Origin: JAEYZM01 sp943372195
Lineage (GTDB): Bacteria > Bacteroidota > Bacteroidia > Sphingobacteriales > Sphingobacteriaceae
Assembly (NCBI GenBank): GCA_943372195.1
Contig: CALRXS010000018.1
Span: 1 to 64,000 of the forward strand
Direction of reading: 5' to 3'
DNA: 64,000 nt
Shown here piece by piece: positions 15,651 through 25,199 of this stretch. Positions within the stretch are counted from its first letter, which is position 1. Each line of letters begins with the position of its first letter. A program made the position numbers and the translations under genes. The notes under the pieces are model-generated. The model did not search any database, was not told where the DNA came from, and saw nothing but the letters and a program-made list of their open reading frames with translations.

Positions 15651-17552
15651 TCAATATGCGCGCTTATTATTCCCCTCCACATAATTTATAAACGCATTAT
15701 TCACCACTCTCATTCCACCCGGTGTTGGGAAATCGCCTGAGAAGTACCAGTCGCCTAAGTGACCCGGACTCGCTAAATGTAAATCTTCTAAGCTTTGGTA
15801 GATTACTTCTACTTCTGCGTCGATGTCTTCGGGGCGAACCATCTCTGCAATTTTTTGTGAAATTTCTTCTGCAGTGAATGGCTTGTAAATATCTTTTACG
15901 AAATTTCTAATTTCTTCTTTCGGTAAATTTTCTTGTGCCTTGCATTTTTCATACGTCTCTTGTATGATATGCTCTAGCTTACGATCTTTTAATAATTGTA
16001 TCGCTGCTGTAAAGGCTACGAACTCTCCCATTCTACTCATGTCGATACCATAGCAATCAGGATATCTGATTTGTGGTGCAGATGATACGATGATGATTTT
16101 CTTCGGACCTAAGCGATCAAGAATTCTTAATATACTTTGTTTTAAAGTAGTGCCTCTAACAATTGAATCATCAAGCACCACTAAATTATCTTTGCCTTTA
16201 TTGATTAAGCCGTAAGTGGTATCGTAAACATGCGCGACCATGTCTTTACGATCTTGATCTTGCGTGATGAATGTTCTTAACTTAACATCCTTCAAAGTAA
16301 TTTTCTCAACACGCGGCGCCATGTTTAATAGCTTCTCTAATTTTTCATTATCGAGCTCGTGTTGATGATTTAATATTTGTTCTTTTTGGTAGGCTTTGAT
16401 ATGTTTATGCACTCCTTCTACCATACCATAAAATGCTACTTCTGCAGTGTTTGGTATGTAAGAAAATACGGTGTTCTCTAAATCATTGTCGATCGACTTA
16501 ATAATTTTGTTCACCAATAATCTTCCGAGTTGCTTACGCTCTCTGTAGATCGATGCATCATTACCTCTAGAAAAATAAATTCGCTCAAATGAACATGATT
16601 TTTTTTCTAATGGCTCTCTGAACATTTGCATGCTCGTTTGTCCGTTACGCTTAATGATTAAAGCATGCCCGGGATCTATCTCATGAATTTCTTCAAGCGG
16701 AATATTAAAAGCTGTTTGTATCGCTGGTCGCTCTGATGTTACTACGACAACTTCTTCGTCTTCGTAATAAAAAGCCGGACGAATACCTGATGGGTCACGC
16801 ATTACGAATGCATCTCCATGCCCTATCATACCACAAATTGTATAACCTCCATCCCAACTTTTTGCCGAACGTGTCAACACACTGCTAACATCTAATTGCT
16901 CTGCAATAAATTTGGTGATCTCTACATTCGTATGCCCTAATGATCTATAGTAATCAAATAATTTTTGATTCTCGTCGTCTAAGAAATGTCCGATTTTTTC
17001 TAATACCGTTACCGTATCTGCTTTCTCCTTCGGATGTTGACCTAATTCGTACAGTTGCTCTAATAATTCACCAACATTCGTCATGTTGAAGTTACCTGCC
17101 ACGATTAAGTTTCTGGTGATCCAGTTATTCTGACGTAAAAAGGGATGACATTGTTCAATGCTGTTACCACCGAATGTGCCGTAACGTAAATGACCTAATA
17201 ATAACTCACCAGTATAAGGTGCGTTAGCTTTTAACCACTCTGCATTTTTGAATTGTACAGGGTCTAATGCTTCTACTTCAGCAATACGATGACCTATGTG
17301 CTCGAAAATTTCAGGCACTGCATTTTTACTCGTAGATCGATGTCTCGAAATATAACGCTCGCCCGGAGGCACATCAATTTTAATCGTTGCTACTCCCGCC
17401 CCATCTTGGCCGCGGTTCTGCTGTTTCGACATCAATAAATACAGTTTATTTAGGCCATATAAGGCCGTGCCGTATTTTTCCTGATAAAATGAAAGAGGTT
17501 TTTTGAGTCTGATAAGTGCGATTCCGCACTCATGTTTGATTGAATCACTCAT
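15651..17552 (-). CDS. purF: Amidophosphoribosyltransferase-like class II glutamine amidotransferase
   Basis: First step of de novo purine synthesis: PRPP plus glutamine to phosphoribosylamine. The ATG at 17552 gives 633 residues beginning MSDSIKHECGIALIRL, so the N-terminal nucleophile would be Cys9 after propeptide removal; the frame is open further upstream to 17642 but that region would overlap nuoN. The Ntn glutaminase block NRGQDGAGVA and HLRYGTFG are present, and the PRPP site VVLDDSIVRGTT is at about 458-469. It is longer than classical PurF (about 500 residues); this long form is common in Bacteroidota, where a shorter paralogue often coexists, so calling it the main PurF is probable rather than certain. 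No Fe-S ligand set was recognised. Confidence 0.85.
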   Translation of the reverse strand: MSDSIKHECGIALIRLKKPLSFYQEKYGTALYGLNKLYLLMSKQQNRGQDGAGVATIKIDVPPGERYISRHRSTSKNAVPEIFEHIGHRIAEVEALDPVQFKNAEWLKANAPYTGELLLGHLRYGTFGGNSIEQCHPFLRQNNWITRNLIVAGNFNMTNVGELLEQLYELGQHPKEKADTVTVLEKIGHFLDDENQKLFDYYRSLGHTNVEITKFIAEQLDVSSVLTRSAKSWDGGYTICGMIGHGDAFVMRDPSGIRPAFYYEDEEVVVVTSERPAIQTAFNIPLEEIHEIDPGHALIIKRNGQTSMQMFREPLEKKSCSFERIYFSRGNDASIYRERKQLGRLLVNKIIKSIDNDLENTVFSYIPNTAEVAFYGMVEGVHKHIKAYQKEQILNHQHELDNEKLEKLLNMAPRVEKITLKDVKLRTFITQDQDRKDMVAHVYDTTYGLINKGKDNLVVLDDSIVRGTTLKQSILRILDRLGPKKIIIVSSAPQIRYPDCYGIDMSRMGEFVAFTAAIQLLKDRKLEHIIQETYEKCKAQENLPKEEIRNFVKDIYKPFTAEEISQKIAEMVRPEDIDAEVEVIYQSLEDLHLASPGHLGDWYFSGDFPTPGGMRVVNNAFINYVEGNNKRAY

Positions 17553-17596
17553 TGCTTGGTCACTAAGGCACAAAGATAGAGTAAAAAACCGATTTA

Positions 17597-19069
17597 TTAA
17601 ACTAAATAATCTGGGAAAATGCCTAGTATTACTAACATCCACACTAAAACAAAAATCAATACCGAAATTAAAACACTCGCTTTCTTTTTAGGCAATGCAT
17701 TTTCTCGACTTAAGAAGATGACTTTCACGATGTTGAAATAATAAAACAAAGAGACTACTGTATTGATCGCCCCTGCTATTAATAAATACAAAAAGACATT
17801 GTTCTGTAATTGAACATATTGCTCGAACACCGCTGAGAACACATAGAATTTTGCCACAAAGCCGGCAAATGGTGGCAAGCCTATTAAGGATGCCAATAAC
17901 ATCACTATCAATAACGACGATAATGCATGGTTCGAGAAATAACCCTTTAAATCATCGAGTGTTTTGATATTGTAATTCTGCTCTAATTGTTCGATGATAA
18001 AAAACACCGCCACATTACTTATCGCAAAGATGATGGTATAAAATAATAAACTACTCTCGCCTACTGTGCTAAATGCCGCGATACCCATTAATATAAATCC
18101 CGTATGCGAAATACTCGAGTAAGCAAAAATTCTCTTAATATTTTTCTGTGAGATGGCCGATAAGTTGGCTACGAATAATGTTGCTATGGCGATCCATGCG
18201 ATTAACTCTGCAAAAGGGAAACTTGGCCATACCAAAGTCGTATTATGATATTCAAAGCTGAATACTTTTGTGAAGTTCAACAATAATGCGACACCTGCAA
18301 TTTTCGGAATCGTGCTGATGATCGCCAATACTTTCGGCTTCGTGCCTTCGTAAACATCGGGTACATAATAATGCATCGGGAATGCCGAGATCTTATAAAA
18401 GAAGCCTGCTAAAAATAATACAATCGGTAAGATCACTGCATCGGCTCCTGCCTTCGATAAGTTCGATAAAAATGCTGAGTTGAATTGTAACTCATTACTG
18501 ATGGTGTATAATAAACTCAAACCGTATAACATCAATGCAGATGCTAATACCCCGAAGAGTATATATTTTATTGATGCTTCAGCCCTCTCTTGATTTCTGA
18601 TATCATATGCAATCAATATATAAGAAAGTATAGAAACAAATTCAACACTCAAATACATCATCAATAAATGATTTGAGAATACCATGAACTGCGCCGATAA
18701 AACTAAAATCGGTAAGAGATAAAATAGCTCTGGTTTTAAATGATACTTCTCTCGCTTTATTAAAAATGGAAGATAAGTGATGACCGAAATACTAGCAATG
18801 ATAACTGTAAATACTAGACCTGTTGTATCAACTAATAAAAAATCATTGAACAATTTATAATCTACATCAGGCAAATCATTTTTTAGACGGATGATGCATA
18901 AAATTAAATTCGACACTAATGTCAACAAGCCAATTACAACTATTGAATTTTTATTCTTAAAAAATAAATCGAAAACTAATGCCACAACAAAGCCAATGAG
19001 CAATACCATTTCAGGTAATATGGAGCCCATGCTATTTTGTGTTGAACTTATTAGTTTTAAAATATCCAT
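17597..19069 (-). CDS. nuoN: NADH-quinone oxidoreductase subunit N
   Basis: Antiporter-like membrane subunit of complex I, 490 residues with about 14 hydrophobic helices. Conserved blocks include ELFYLLPILVLSAQFMVFSNHLLMMYLSVEFVSILSYIL, the lysine-bearing AFPMHYYVPDVYEGTKP, and RIFAYSSISHTGFILMGI. It is the last gene of the nuoH-N run. Its start codon overlaps the nuoM stop as TAATG, giving translational coupling. A 44-bp gap separates it from purF. Confidence 0.96.
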   Translation of the reverse strand: MDILKLISSTQNSMGSILPEMVLLIGFVVALVFDLFFKNKNSIVVIGLLTLVSNLILCIIRLKNDLPDVDYKLFNDFLLVDTTGLVFTVIIASISVITYLPFLIKREKYHLKPELFYLLPILVLSAQFMVFSNHLLMMYLSVEFVSILSYILIAYDIRNQERAEASIKYILFGVLASALMLYGLSLLYTISNELQFNSAFLSNLSKAGADAVILPIVLFLAGFFYKISAFPMHYYVPDVYEGTKPKVLAIISTIPKIAGVALLLNFTKVFSFEYHNTTLVWPSFPFAELIAWIAIATLFVANLSAISQKNIKRIFAYSSISHTGFILMGIAAFSTVGESSLLFYTIIFAISNVAVFFIIEQLEQNYNIKTLDDLKGYFSNHALSSLLIVMLLASLIGLPPFAGFVAKFYVFSAVFEQYVQLQNNVFLYLLIAGAINTVVSLFYYFNIVKVIFLSRENALPKKKASVLISVLIFVLVWMLVILGIFPDYLV

Positions 19070-20685
19070 TACTTAATCAATTGTATTGTATTCGCTAAAT
19101 ATTGATAGCCTTTCGAAAGCACTTCGTTTATAAAGACGTTAACATCCGCATTACTCATATCAAATAAATAAGCCGGATAAACGCCAATGAATAATGTGAT
19201 TAAACTCAATGGCACTAAGACCAACCACTCTATTGTTGTTAAATCTTTTAACTGGGTTGTCCAGTCGGCTAACTTAAAACTTTTTTCACCGAAGAACATT
19301 CTTTGTATCGTCCACAGAAAATACGAAGCCCCTAAGAGTATACCAAATGCTGATACTACCGCCATCCACTGTGGTACCATTGCATTTTCTGAATACGATT
19401 TGAATGCACCTAATAAGGTGAATACTTCTGCAATGAACCCGGAGAAACCTGGTAAACCTAATGATGCAAAAAATGCTACAATTACAAACACACTGTACTT
19501 CGGCATTTGTTGCGATAAGCCTCTGAAGTTGGCAATCTCGCGATCATGCACTCTGTTATAAATAATACCGACTAAATAAAATAACATCGCCGATAAAATT
19601 CCGTGTGAGAATAATTGATAGATCGCACCGTTCATTCCTTCGGATGTGAGTGATGCAACACCTATTAATACAAAGCCCATGTGTGATACTGATGAATAAG
19701 CAATCATCCTTTTTAAATCATAGGCTGCTAATGCATTGAGTGCACCATAAATAATAGAGATGGTACCAAGCAATGCTACCCAATAAGAGAAATGAATCGC
19801 TGCATCGGGGAAAATACCGTAACAAATTCTGATGATTGCGTATGCTCCTACTTTTAAGAGAATGCCTGCAAGTATAATAGATACTGGTGTTGGCGCTTCA
19901 ACGTGTGCGTCGGGTAACCATGTATGAAAAGGTACGATGGGTACTTTAATGGCAAAGCCTACGAACAAAACTATGAAGGCTAAGAATCTACTAGAGTAAC
20001 CGAAGATGCTGGCGTATTCAGAATACGGACCAAGGAATGAATCTTTGATGTAGTTATTGGCATCCATCATGTGTAGCATGTTGAAGCTATGCGAACCATC
20101 AACCGGATTTGCGACTGAGAAGTACAAACCTAACATCACCAATAAAATAAATACCGATCCGAATAATGTGTACAAGAAAAATTTAATTGATGCATATTCT
20201 CGATTCGAGCCACCCCATATACCAATTAAGAAATACAAGGGCAATAACATTAACTCATAGAAAATGTAGAATAGGAAAAAGTCCATCGCTACAAAAACTC
20301 CCATCACCGACATGTTCAATATACCGAACAATACAAAGTATGATTTGAGTTTAGTTTTGATTTCGAATGATGATACGGAAGCAATCAACATGACGATGGC
20401 TGATAATAAAATCAATGACATCGATAAGCCATCTACTGCGATGTGATACTCAATGTTCAGGGCACCGATACTGCCTAAGTCAAGGTGTATCCAGTCGATC
20501 TGCTTCACAAATTGAAAGCCTGCATTGGCATCGAAAGAAGAGATCATGCTGAAAGCAAGAATCACTTGTATAATGGAAACCGTTAAGTTGATATTCTTAA
20601 ACTGATTTTCAAATGCATTCGGTAGCAAGGCAATGACTAGCGTTGCTAAGAGTGGCAGAAAAATAATTATCGATAATATATCCAT
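19069..20685 (-). CDS. nuoM: NADH-quinone oxidoreductase subunit M
   Basis: Antiporter-like proton-channel subunit of complex I, 538 residues. Typical landmarks: FFLFYIFYELMLLPLYFLIGIWGG with the conserved Glu, the channel motif VPFHTWLPDAHVEAPTPVSIILAGILLKVGAYA, and KRMIAYSSVSHMGFVLIG. It is followed by nuoN with a 1-nt overlap and preceded by nuoL with a 7-bp gap. Position between L and N is the standard order. Confidence 0.97.
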   Translation of the reverse strand: MDILSIIIFLPLLATLVIALLPNAFENQFKNINLTVSIIQVILAFSMISSFDANAGFQFVKQIDWIHLDLGSIGALNIEYHIAVDGLSMSLILLSAIVMLIASVSSFEIKTKLKSYFVLFGILNMSVMGVFVAMDFFLFYIFYELMLLPLYFLIGIWGGSNREYASIKFFLYTLFGSVFILLVMLGLYFSVANPVDGSHSFNMLHMMDANNYIKDSFLGPYSEYASIFGYSSRFLAFIVLFVGFAIKVPIVPFHTWLPDAHVEAPTPVSIILAGILLKVGAYAIIRICYGIFPDAAIHFSYWVALLGTISIIYGALNALAAYDLKRMIAYSSVSHMGFVLIGVASLTSEGMNGAIYQLFSHGILSAMLFYLVGIIYNRVHDREIANFRGLSQQMPKYSVFVIVAFFASLGLPGFSGFIAEVFTLLGAFKSYSENAMVPQWMAVVSAFGILLGASYFLWTIQRMFFGEKSFKLADWTTQLKDLTTIEWLVLVPLSLITLFIGVYPAYLFDMSNADVNVFINEVLSKGYQYLANTIQLIK

Positions 20686-20692
20686 CAGATAT

Positions 20693-22639
20693 TTATGCTT
20701 TTAAAATCAATATGATAATAAATAATATAAAAACAGAAAGTGCGAAATACGATTGCACCTTACCTGTTTGAAATGCTCTAATTAAATCACCAATACGTTT
20801 TGCTAATAATGCAATGTTATTGACAAAGGCATCGACGATGTGTCGATCGATACCATCGGCAATCTTTGCAATGAAGACTGTTAGGTTGGCTGATTGATTA
20901 ACAATACCATCAACAATCACTCTATCAAAATACTTTATTGAATTGGCAAAAAGCATTACCAATTTGACAATCGTTTTCTGATAAAAAGTATCGATGTATA
21001 ATTCGTTTGCACTTAGTTTAAATATAAAATTATTTGCACTACGCTCTTTCTTGTAATAGGTATAAATAATATAAAATGCTAAAGCAAAAAGTGCAATGAG
21101 TATATAGTATATATTATCTGCGATGATGCCTGTATGTGCAGTGCTCTTAAAGCTTGAAACATTAAGAATACTAAATGGCACTAATATCAGCAAAACGAAT
21201 TTCACGATTTTCGATTCTTCTATTTTCGTATTTATCTTCTCTCTACTCCTCAAGAATAAATACCAATACACCCTGAACATATAAAGTGCTGTTAAAAAGA
21301 CTGTCGCTAAATTCAATACTGCGAATGTTTCTAAGAGTAGACTTCCTTGGTAAATACTAAAATCAAACACTTCGAGTATCACTGCATCTTTTGAGAAGGA
21401 ACCACTGAACAATGGAATACCAATCAATGATGCGGCGCTAAAAGTAAATGCAATGAAAGTTATCGGCAAATGTTTTATCAAGCCTTGTGCATTGCGAATA
21501 TCTTGTGCATCTTTTTCATTTTTATAATGGTAATGATGATGCAAGAAATGAATGATAGAGCCTGCTGATAAAAATAAACTGGCTTTGTAAAATGCATGTG
21601 CGTACAAATGATTGAAGGCTGCACTCTCTGATGCGGCACCTATTGCACTTAGCATATAACCTAATTGTGATATGGTTGAGTATGCTAAAATTTTCTTGAG
21701 GTCGTATTGTTTAAGCGCGATGAATGCTGCCATGAAACTCGTGAAGGAGCCAATGACGATCATCGTATTATGAACATCTATGCTTAGTAAAAACTGTAGT
21801 CGAATTAAAAGATAGATACCAGCGATCACCATGGTAGCAGCGTGAATGAGGGCTGAGATCGGTGTAGGGCCTTCCATTGCATCGGGTAACCAGATGTGTA
21901 ATGGGAATTGAGCCGACTTCGCGATAACTGCAATTAAAAAGCAATAACCTGATACACTCAACAACCATTGTTGTTGCAAGCTCATGTCTTTTAATACTTC
22001 GAATTGATATTCTTTTAATAATCGATAATCGAAGGTTTGATATACACTGAGTAATATCATGAGTCCGACTAAGAAACCTATATCTCCTATTCTATTTACT
22101 ATGAATGCTTTTTTATTCGCGAGTATGGCTGATTGTTTTTTATTGTAGAAACCAATCAAGAGGTATGATGAAAATCCTAATAATTCCCAACACATATACG
22201 TAACCAAAAGATTCGCACTTAATACCAGTGCAATCATTGAGAACATAAAGAGATTGATGTATGCGAAATATTTCGAATACTCTTCTTCGCCTCGCATGTA
22301 TTCGTAGGAGAAGATAATGACTAATGCTGTTATGAATGCAACCATGAAAATCATATGAATACTCATTTGATCGATCATGACAGAGATATTAATATTTAGG
22401 TTGGCAATATTTAGCCATTCATAATTCTTTATGAATGTTTCATTAACTGTACCAGCAATAAAATGAAAACTTGCGAAAACTAAAATCAAGAACGCCGGTA
22501 ATAAGGCGATGAAATTAGTGGCTTTATTTTTTTTGATGAATACTAAAATTAAAAAGGCGATGATGGGCAATGAAATTAGCATCATCCACCTAGACATGAA
22601 TTGATCAACATTAGCGATATGTAAAAAGCCACTCTCCAT
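20693..22639 (-). CDS. nuoL: NADH-quinone oxidoreductase subunit L
   Basis: Largest antiporter-like membrane subunit, 648 residues, normal length. NLLVTYMCWELLGFSSYLLIGFY and FPLHIWLPDAMEGPTPISALIHAATMVIAGIYLL are the conserved channel segments, and LKKILAYSTISQLGYMLSAIG follows. The long C-terminal part (about 480-648) contains the region that forms the lateral helix and the final anchor helix (YFALSVFILFIIILILKA). The start overlaps the nuoK stop (TAATG). Confidence 0.97.
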   Translation of the reverse strand: MESGFLHIANVDQFMSRWMMLISLPIIAFLILVFIKKNKATNFIALLPAFLILVFASFHFIAGTVNETFIKNYEWLNIANLNINISVMIDQMSIHMIFMVAFITALVIIFSYEYMRGEEEYSKYFAYINLFMFSMIALVLSANLLVTYMCWELLGFSSYLLIGFYNKKQSAILANKKAFIVNRIGDIGFLVGLMILLSVYQTFDYRLLKEYQFEVLKDMSLQQQWLLSVSGYCFLIAVIAKSAQFPLHIWLPDAMEGPTPISALIHAATMVIAGIYLLIRLQFLLSIDVHNTMIVIGSFTSFMAAFIALKQYDLKKILAYSTISQLGYMLSAIGAASESAAFNHLYAHAFYKASLFLSAGSIIHFLHHHYHYKNEKDAQDIRNAQGLIKHLPITFIAFTFSAASLIGIPLFSGSFSKDAVILEVFDFSIYQGSLLLETFAVLNLATVFLTALYMFRVYWYLFLRSREKINTKIEESKIVKFVLLILVPFSILNVSSFKSTAHTGIIADNIYYILIALFALAFYIIYTYYKKERSANNFIFKLSANELYIDTFYQKTIVKLVMLFANSIKYFDRVIVDGIVNQSANLTVFIAKIADGIDRHIVDAFVNNIALLAKRIGDLIRAFQTGKVQSYFALSVFILFIIILILKA

Positions 22640-22947
22640 TAATTTTTGAGATTGTTGATTTTATCGGGATTAATATTTTGAAATTGCTTGTAGGTTTTGA
22701 TGATGATGGCTAATGCTAATGCGACAGAGGCTGCCGATAAAACCATTGCAAAGATCGACATCATTTGCCCTTGCATTTTACCATTCATATAATCAGCAAT
22801 GCTTAAATTAATAATAGCTGCATTGATCATGAGTTCAACACCAATCAAAATTAAAATTAAATTCTTACGAGTGATGGCTGCATATAATCCGATGCAGAAC
22901 AAAGCTGCTGCAAAAATTTGCACTATTTGTAATTCATTAATCTGCAT
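22639..22947 (-). CDS. nuoK: NADH-quinone oxidoreductase subunit K
   Basis: Small three-helix membrane subunit, 102 residues. GLYAAITRKNLILILIGVELMINAAIINL carries the conserved Glu of helix 2, and VLSAASVALALAIIIKTYKQ forms helix 3. The frame is open to 22980, but the ATG at 22947 starts at the usual MQINELQ position and is preceded by an AGGAG about 6 nt upstream, one of the few clear Shine-Dalgarno sequences here. It overlaps nuoJ by 11 bp. Confidence 0.96.
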   Translation of the reverse strand: MQINELQIVQIFAAALFCIGLYAAITRKNLILILIGVELMINAAIINLSIADYMNGKMQGQMMSIFAMVLSAASVALALAIIIKTYKQFQNINPDKINNLKN

Positions 22948-23464
22948 ACTCACGCTCCTTTCTATTAATGATTGATACACCCATTAAGGCGATCAGTAAA
23001 ACGATAGAAATCAATTCGAAGGCGATGGTATATTCAGCGAAAATTGATTTACCAATTTCTTTCACATCGTTATTGATGAGTGCAACATTTTTTACTGGTG
23101 TTTGACTGATGATGTTTTTACAGAAAAATAAAAACAAGACAAAGACTGCGATGCCTGTAAAAAGCTTGGTATAAAATAGCGCTGTTTTATTATTCGTTTT
23201 TGCTGTTTCTAAAATAGAATCAGATTGAAAATCTTTTGTAGAAAGCATGATACCAAAGACCATTACGACAATGATACCACCTATGTAAATCATAAGATGT
23301 GAAAGCGCTAAAAATTCTGCTGATAAAAAAACTAAAATTGCAGAGACTGAAAAGAATGCTGCGAACATTGAGAAGATTGCTTTGACCACAGTCTTTGCGA
23401 GTACTGCATATAGTGCAGCTACCACACCGAAAAATAAAAAGAAGTAAAGTGCTATGCTAAGCAT
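22937..23464 (-). CDS. nuoJ: NADH-quinone oxidoreductase subunit J
   Basis: Membrane subunit of complex I with about five helices, 175 residues. The conserved third helix appears as EFLALSHLMIYIGGIIVVMVFGIMLS, which contains the pi-bulge region (YIGGIIVVMVFG). The final helix ELISIVLLIALMGVSIINRKE is typical. It overlaps nuoI by 8 bp at its start and nuoK by 11 bp at its end. Confidence 0.95.
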   Translation of the reverse strand: MLSIALYFFLFFGVVAALYAVLAKTVVKAIFSMFAAFFSVSAILVFLSAEFLALSHLMIYIGGIIVVMVFGIMLSTKDFQSDSILETAKTNNKTALFYTKLFTGIAVFVLFLFFCKNIISQTPVKNVALINNDVKEIGKSIFAEYTIAFELISIVLLIALMGVSIINRKEREYAD

Positions 23465-24083
23465 TGCCTTCTTCTCCTTTCTCTTTTAATAGAGCTTCTT
23501 CATCGGCTTTACGTTTAGCCTCAGCCATTGCAGCTTCTTTTGCTGCTTTCTTTTGTGCTTCAGCGATTGCTAATTCTTGACGTTTTTGTTCAGCATCTTC
23601 TTCGCTCATAGTTGAGAAATGATAATTCATTGCTTCAACAGAGTTGAGAGAGACATCGTATTCATCGGTCATGATGATACATTCAGTGGGGCATACGATA
23701 GTACACAATCCGCAGAACATACATTTAGCCATGTCGATGTCAAACTTAGCAGCATAAAGTCTTTTGCTTGAACCATCCGAAGTTTTACCAATCTCTTCAG
23801 TCGATTTGATGGAGATGATGTCTATGCAATCGACCGGACAAATCTTCGCGCATAAATCACATACGATGCAATCATCGATTTCAACGTGTAGTTGATTACG
23901 AGAATTATCGGGCATTGGTAATTTAACATGCGGATAACGAACGGTGCTACTAACGTCGGTACGTTCGTTAAAATATTCTTTGTCTTGAATACCACGACGC
24001 ACGGTGCTTGTGCCTCTAAACAAATGTTTAAGAGTTAACATCATGCCTTTGAATATAGATCGATATGTATTTAAGTTCGCCAA
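23457..24083 (-). CDS. nuoI: NADH-quinone oxidoreductase subunit I (2x[4Fe-4S])
   Basis: Peripheral-arm subunit carrying clusters N6a and N6b. Cys motifs CIVCDLCAKICPVDC (from Cys72) and CMFCGLCTIVCPTEC supply all eight ligands. The N-terminal helix and the family YPHVKLPMP linker are present. Odd: the last 45 or so residues (from EEDAEQKRQELAIAEAQKKAA) form a highly charged Ala/Glu/Lys helix with no Fe-S role, longer than in many NuoI proteins; such tails are seen in some Bacteroidota. It lies 1 bp downstream of nuoH. Confidence 0.95.
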   Translation of the reverse strand: MANLNTYRSIFKGMMLTLKHLFRGTSTVRRGIQDKEYFNERTDVSSTVRYPHVKLPMPDNSRNQLHVEIDDCIVCDLCAKICPVDCIDIISIKSTEEIGKTSDGSSKRLYAAKFDIDMAKCMFCGLCTIVCPTECIIMTDEYDVSLNSVEAMNYHFSTMSEEDAEQKRQELAIAEAQKKAAKEAAMAEAKRKADEEALLKEKGEEGNA

Positions 24084-24084
24084 A

Positions 24085-25158
24085 TTAGAGGATGTATAAT
24101 TTCCAAATTGCAGAGATGAAAAGGCAGATGAAAGAAGCTGGAATTAAAATTTTCCAACAGAAATTCATTAGCTGATCGGCTCTGAAACGAGGGAGTGTCC
24201 AGCGTACCCACATTTGTGCAAGTACTAAAATTAAAGTTTTAAATACCACCCAAAAAATACCCCAGAAATTTCCGTTGGTATATTCGGCTAATTTGAATGA
24301 GCCGATGTTTGGAAGTGGTGAATACCATGCGCCTAAAAATACGATGACTAAAACCATAGAGGTTAAGAACATCATGGCATATTCGGCTAAGAACAAAGCA
24401 CCGAATTTAAAGCCAGAATACTCCACATGGAAGCCCGCGATTAATTCAGATTCTGCTTCGGGTAAATCGAAGGGAGCTCTGTTTGATTCAGCTAGGGAAG
24501 CGATGAAATAAATGATAGCGGCGATCATCAGATGCGGAGCTTGAAAAACTCCCCATGCTAAAAATCCGCCTAAATCATTCACCTTCCAAAAGCCCATGAA
24601 ATAAATATCAGCTTTGGCATAAATGCCTTGCTCGTAAGCGATCTCTTGTAAGTTTAAAGTTTGGTAAAGCATAACACCTGCTAATACCGAAACACCAGCA
24701 GGAATTTCGTAGGCTACGATTTGCGCGATAGAACGAATAGAACCGTAGAATGCGTATTTATTATTGGATGCCCAGCCTGCCATTAAAATGCCCACGACTT
24801 CGATAGAAACGATAGCCATGAAATAGAATAAGCCTAGGTTAATATTAGAGCTTACGTAAGCGGGTGTAAATGGCAATACAGCAAAACCCATGAATACCGA
24901 AGTAAAGACCAGTATAGGGGCTAAAATGAATAAGTAACGATCAGCTTTAGTGGGTATCAGATCTTCTTTCTGAAGAAGTTTAATGATATCTGCAAAGGTT
25001 TGTATGAGTCCGAATTTACCCGTCTCAACCGGACCTACCCTATCTTGAATCAAGGCAGATACTTTACGTTCAGCCCAAACACCCATAAGGGCATAAATGG
25101 CCACGAAAGCTAAAAAGGAAATACTTATCAGATAAAAAGTCATGCTTTTGCTATTCAA
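24085..25158 (-). CDS. nuoH: NADH-quinone oxidoreductase subunit H
   Basis: Membrane subunit forming the quinone-binding chamber at the junction with the peripheral arm; 357 residues, about eight helices. Signatures: AERKVSALIQDRVGPVETGKFGLIQTFADIIKLLQKED, SIRSIAQIVAYEIPAG, and AESNRAPFDLPEAESELIAGFHVEYSG with the conserved acidic cluster. It is the first nuo gene in this window; the gene upstream is murI, 41 bp away, so nuoA-G are located elsewhere. Confidence 0.97.
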   Translation of the reverse strand: MNSKSMTFYLISISFLAFVAIYALMGVWAERKVSALIQDRVGPVETGKFGLIQTFADIIKLLQKEDLIPTKADRYLFILAPILVFTSVFMGFAVLPFTPAYVSSNINLGLFYFMAIVSIEVVGILMAGWASNNKYAFYGSIRSIAQIVAYEIPAGVSVLAGVMLYQTLNLQEIAYEQGIYAKADIYFMGFWKVNDLGGFLAWGVFQAPHLMIAAIIYFIASLAESNRAPFDLPEAESELIAGFHVEYSGFKFGALFLAEYAMMFLTSMVLVIVFLGAWYSPLPNIGSFKLAEYTNGNFWGIFWVVFKTLILVLAQMWVRWTLPRFRADQLMNFCWKILIPASFICLFISAIWKLYIL

Positions 25159-25199
25159 AAGTATGAAAAAATAACAAGAGTGGCTCGACTAAGTTTAAC

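Noticed and set aside
17553..17642. 30-residue N-terminal extension of PurF
   Set aside because: It would place residues before the catalytic Cys beyond the usual short propeptide and overlap nuoN; the ATG at 17552 fits the family.
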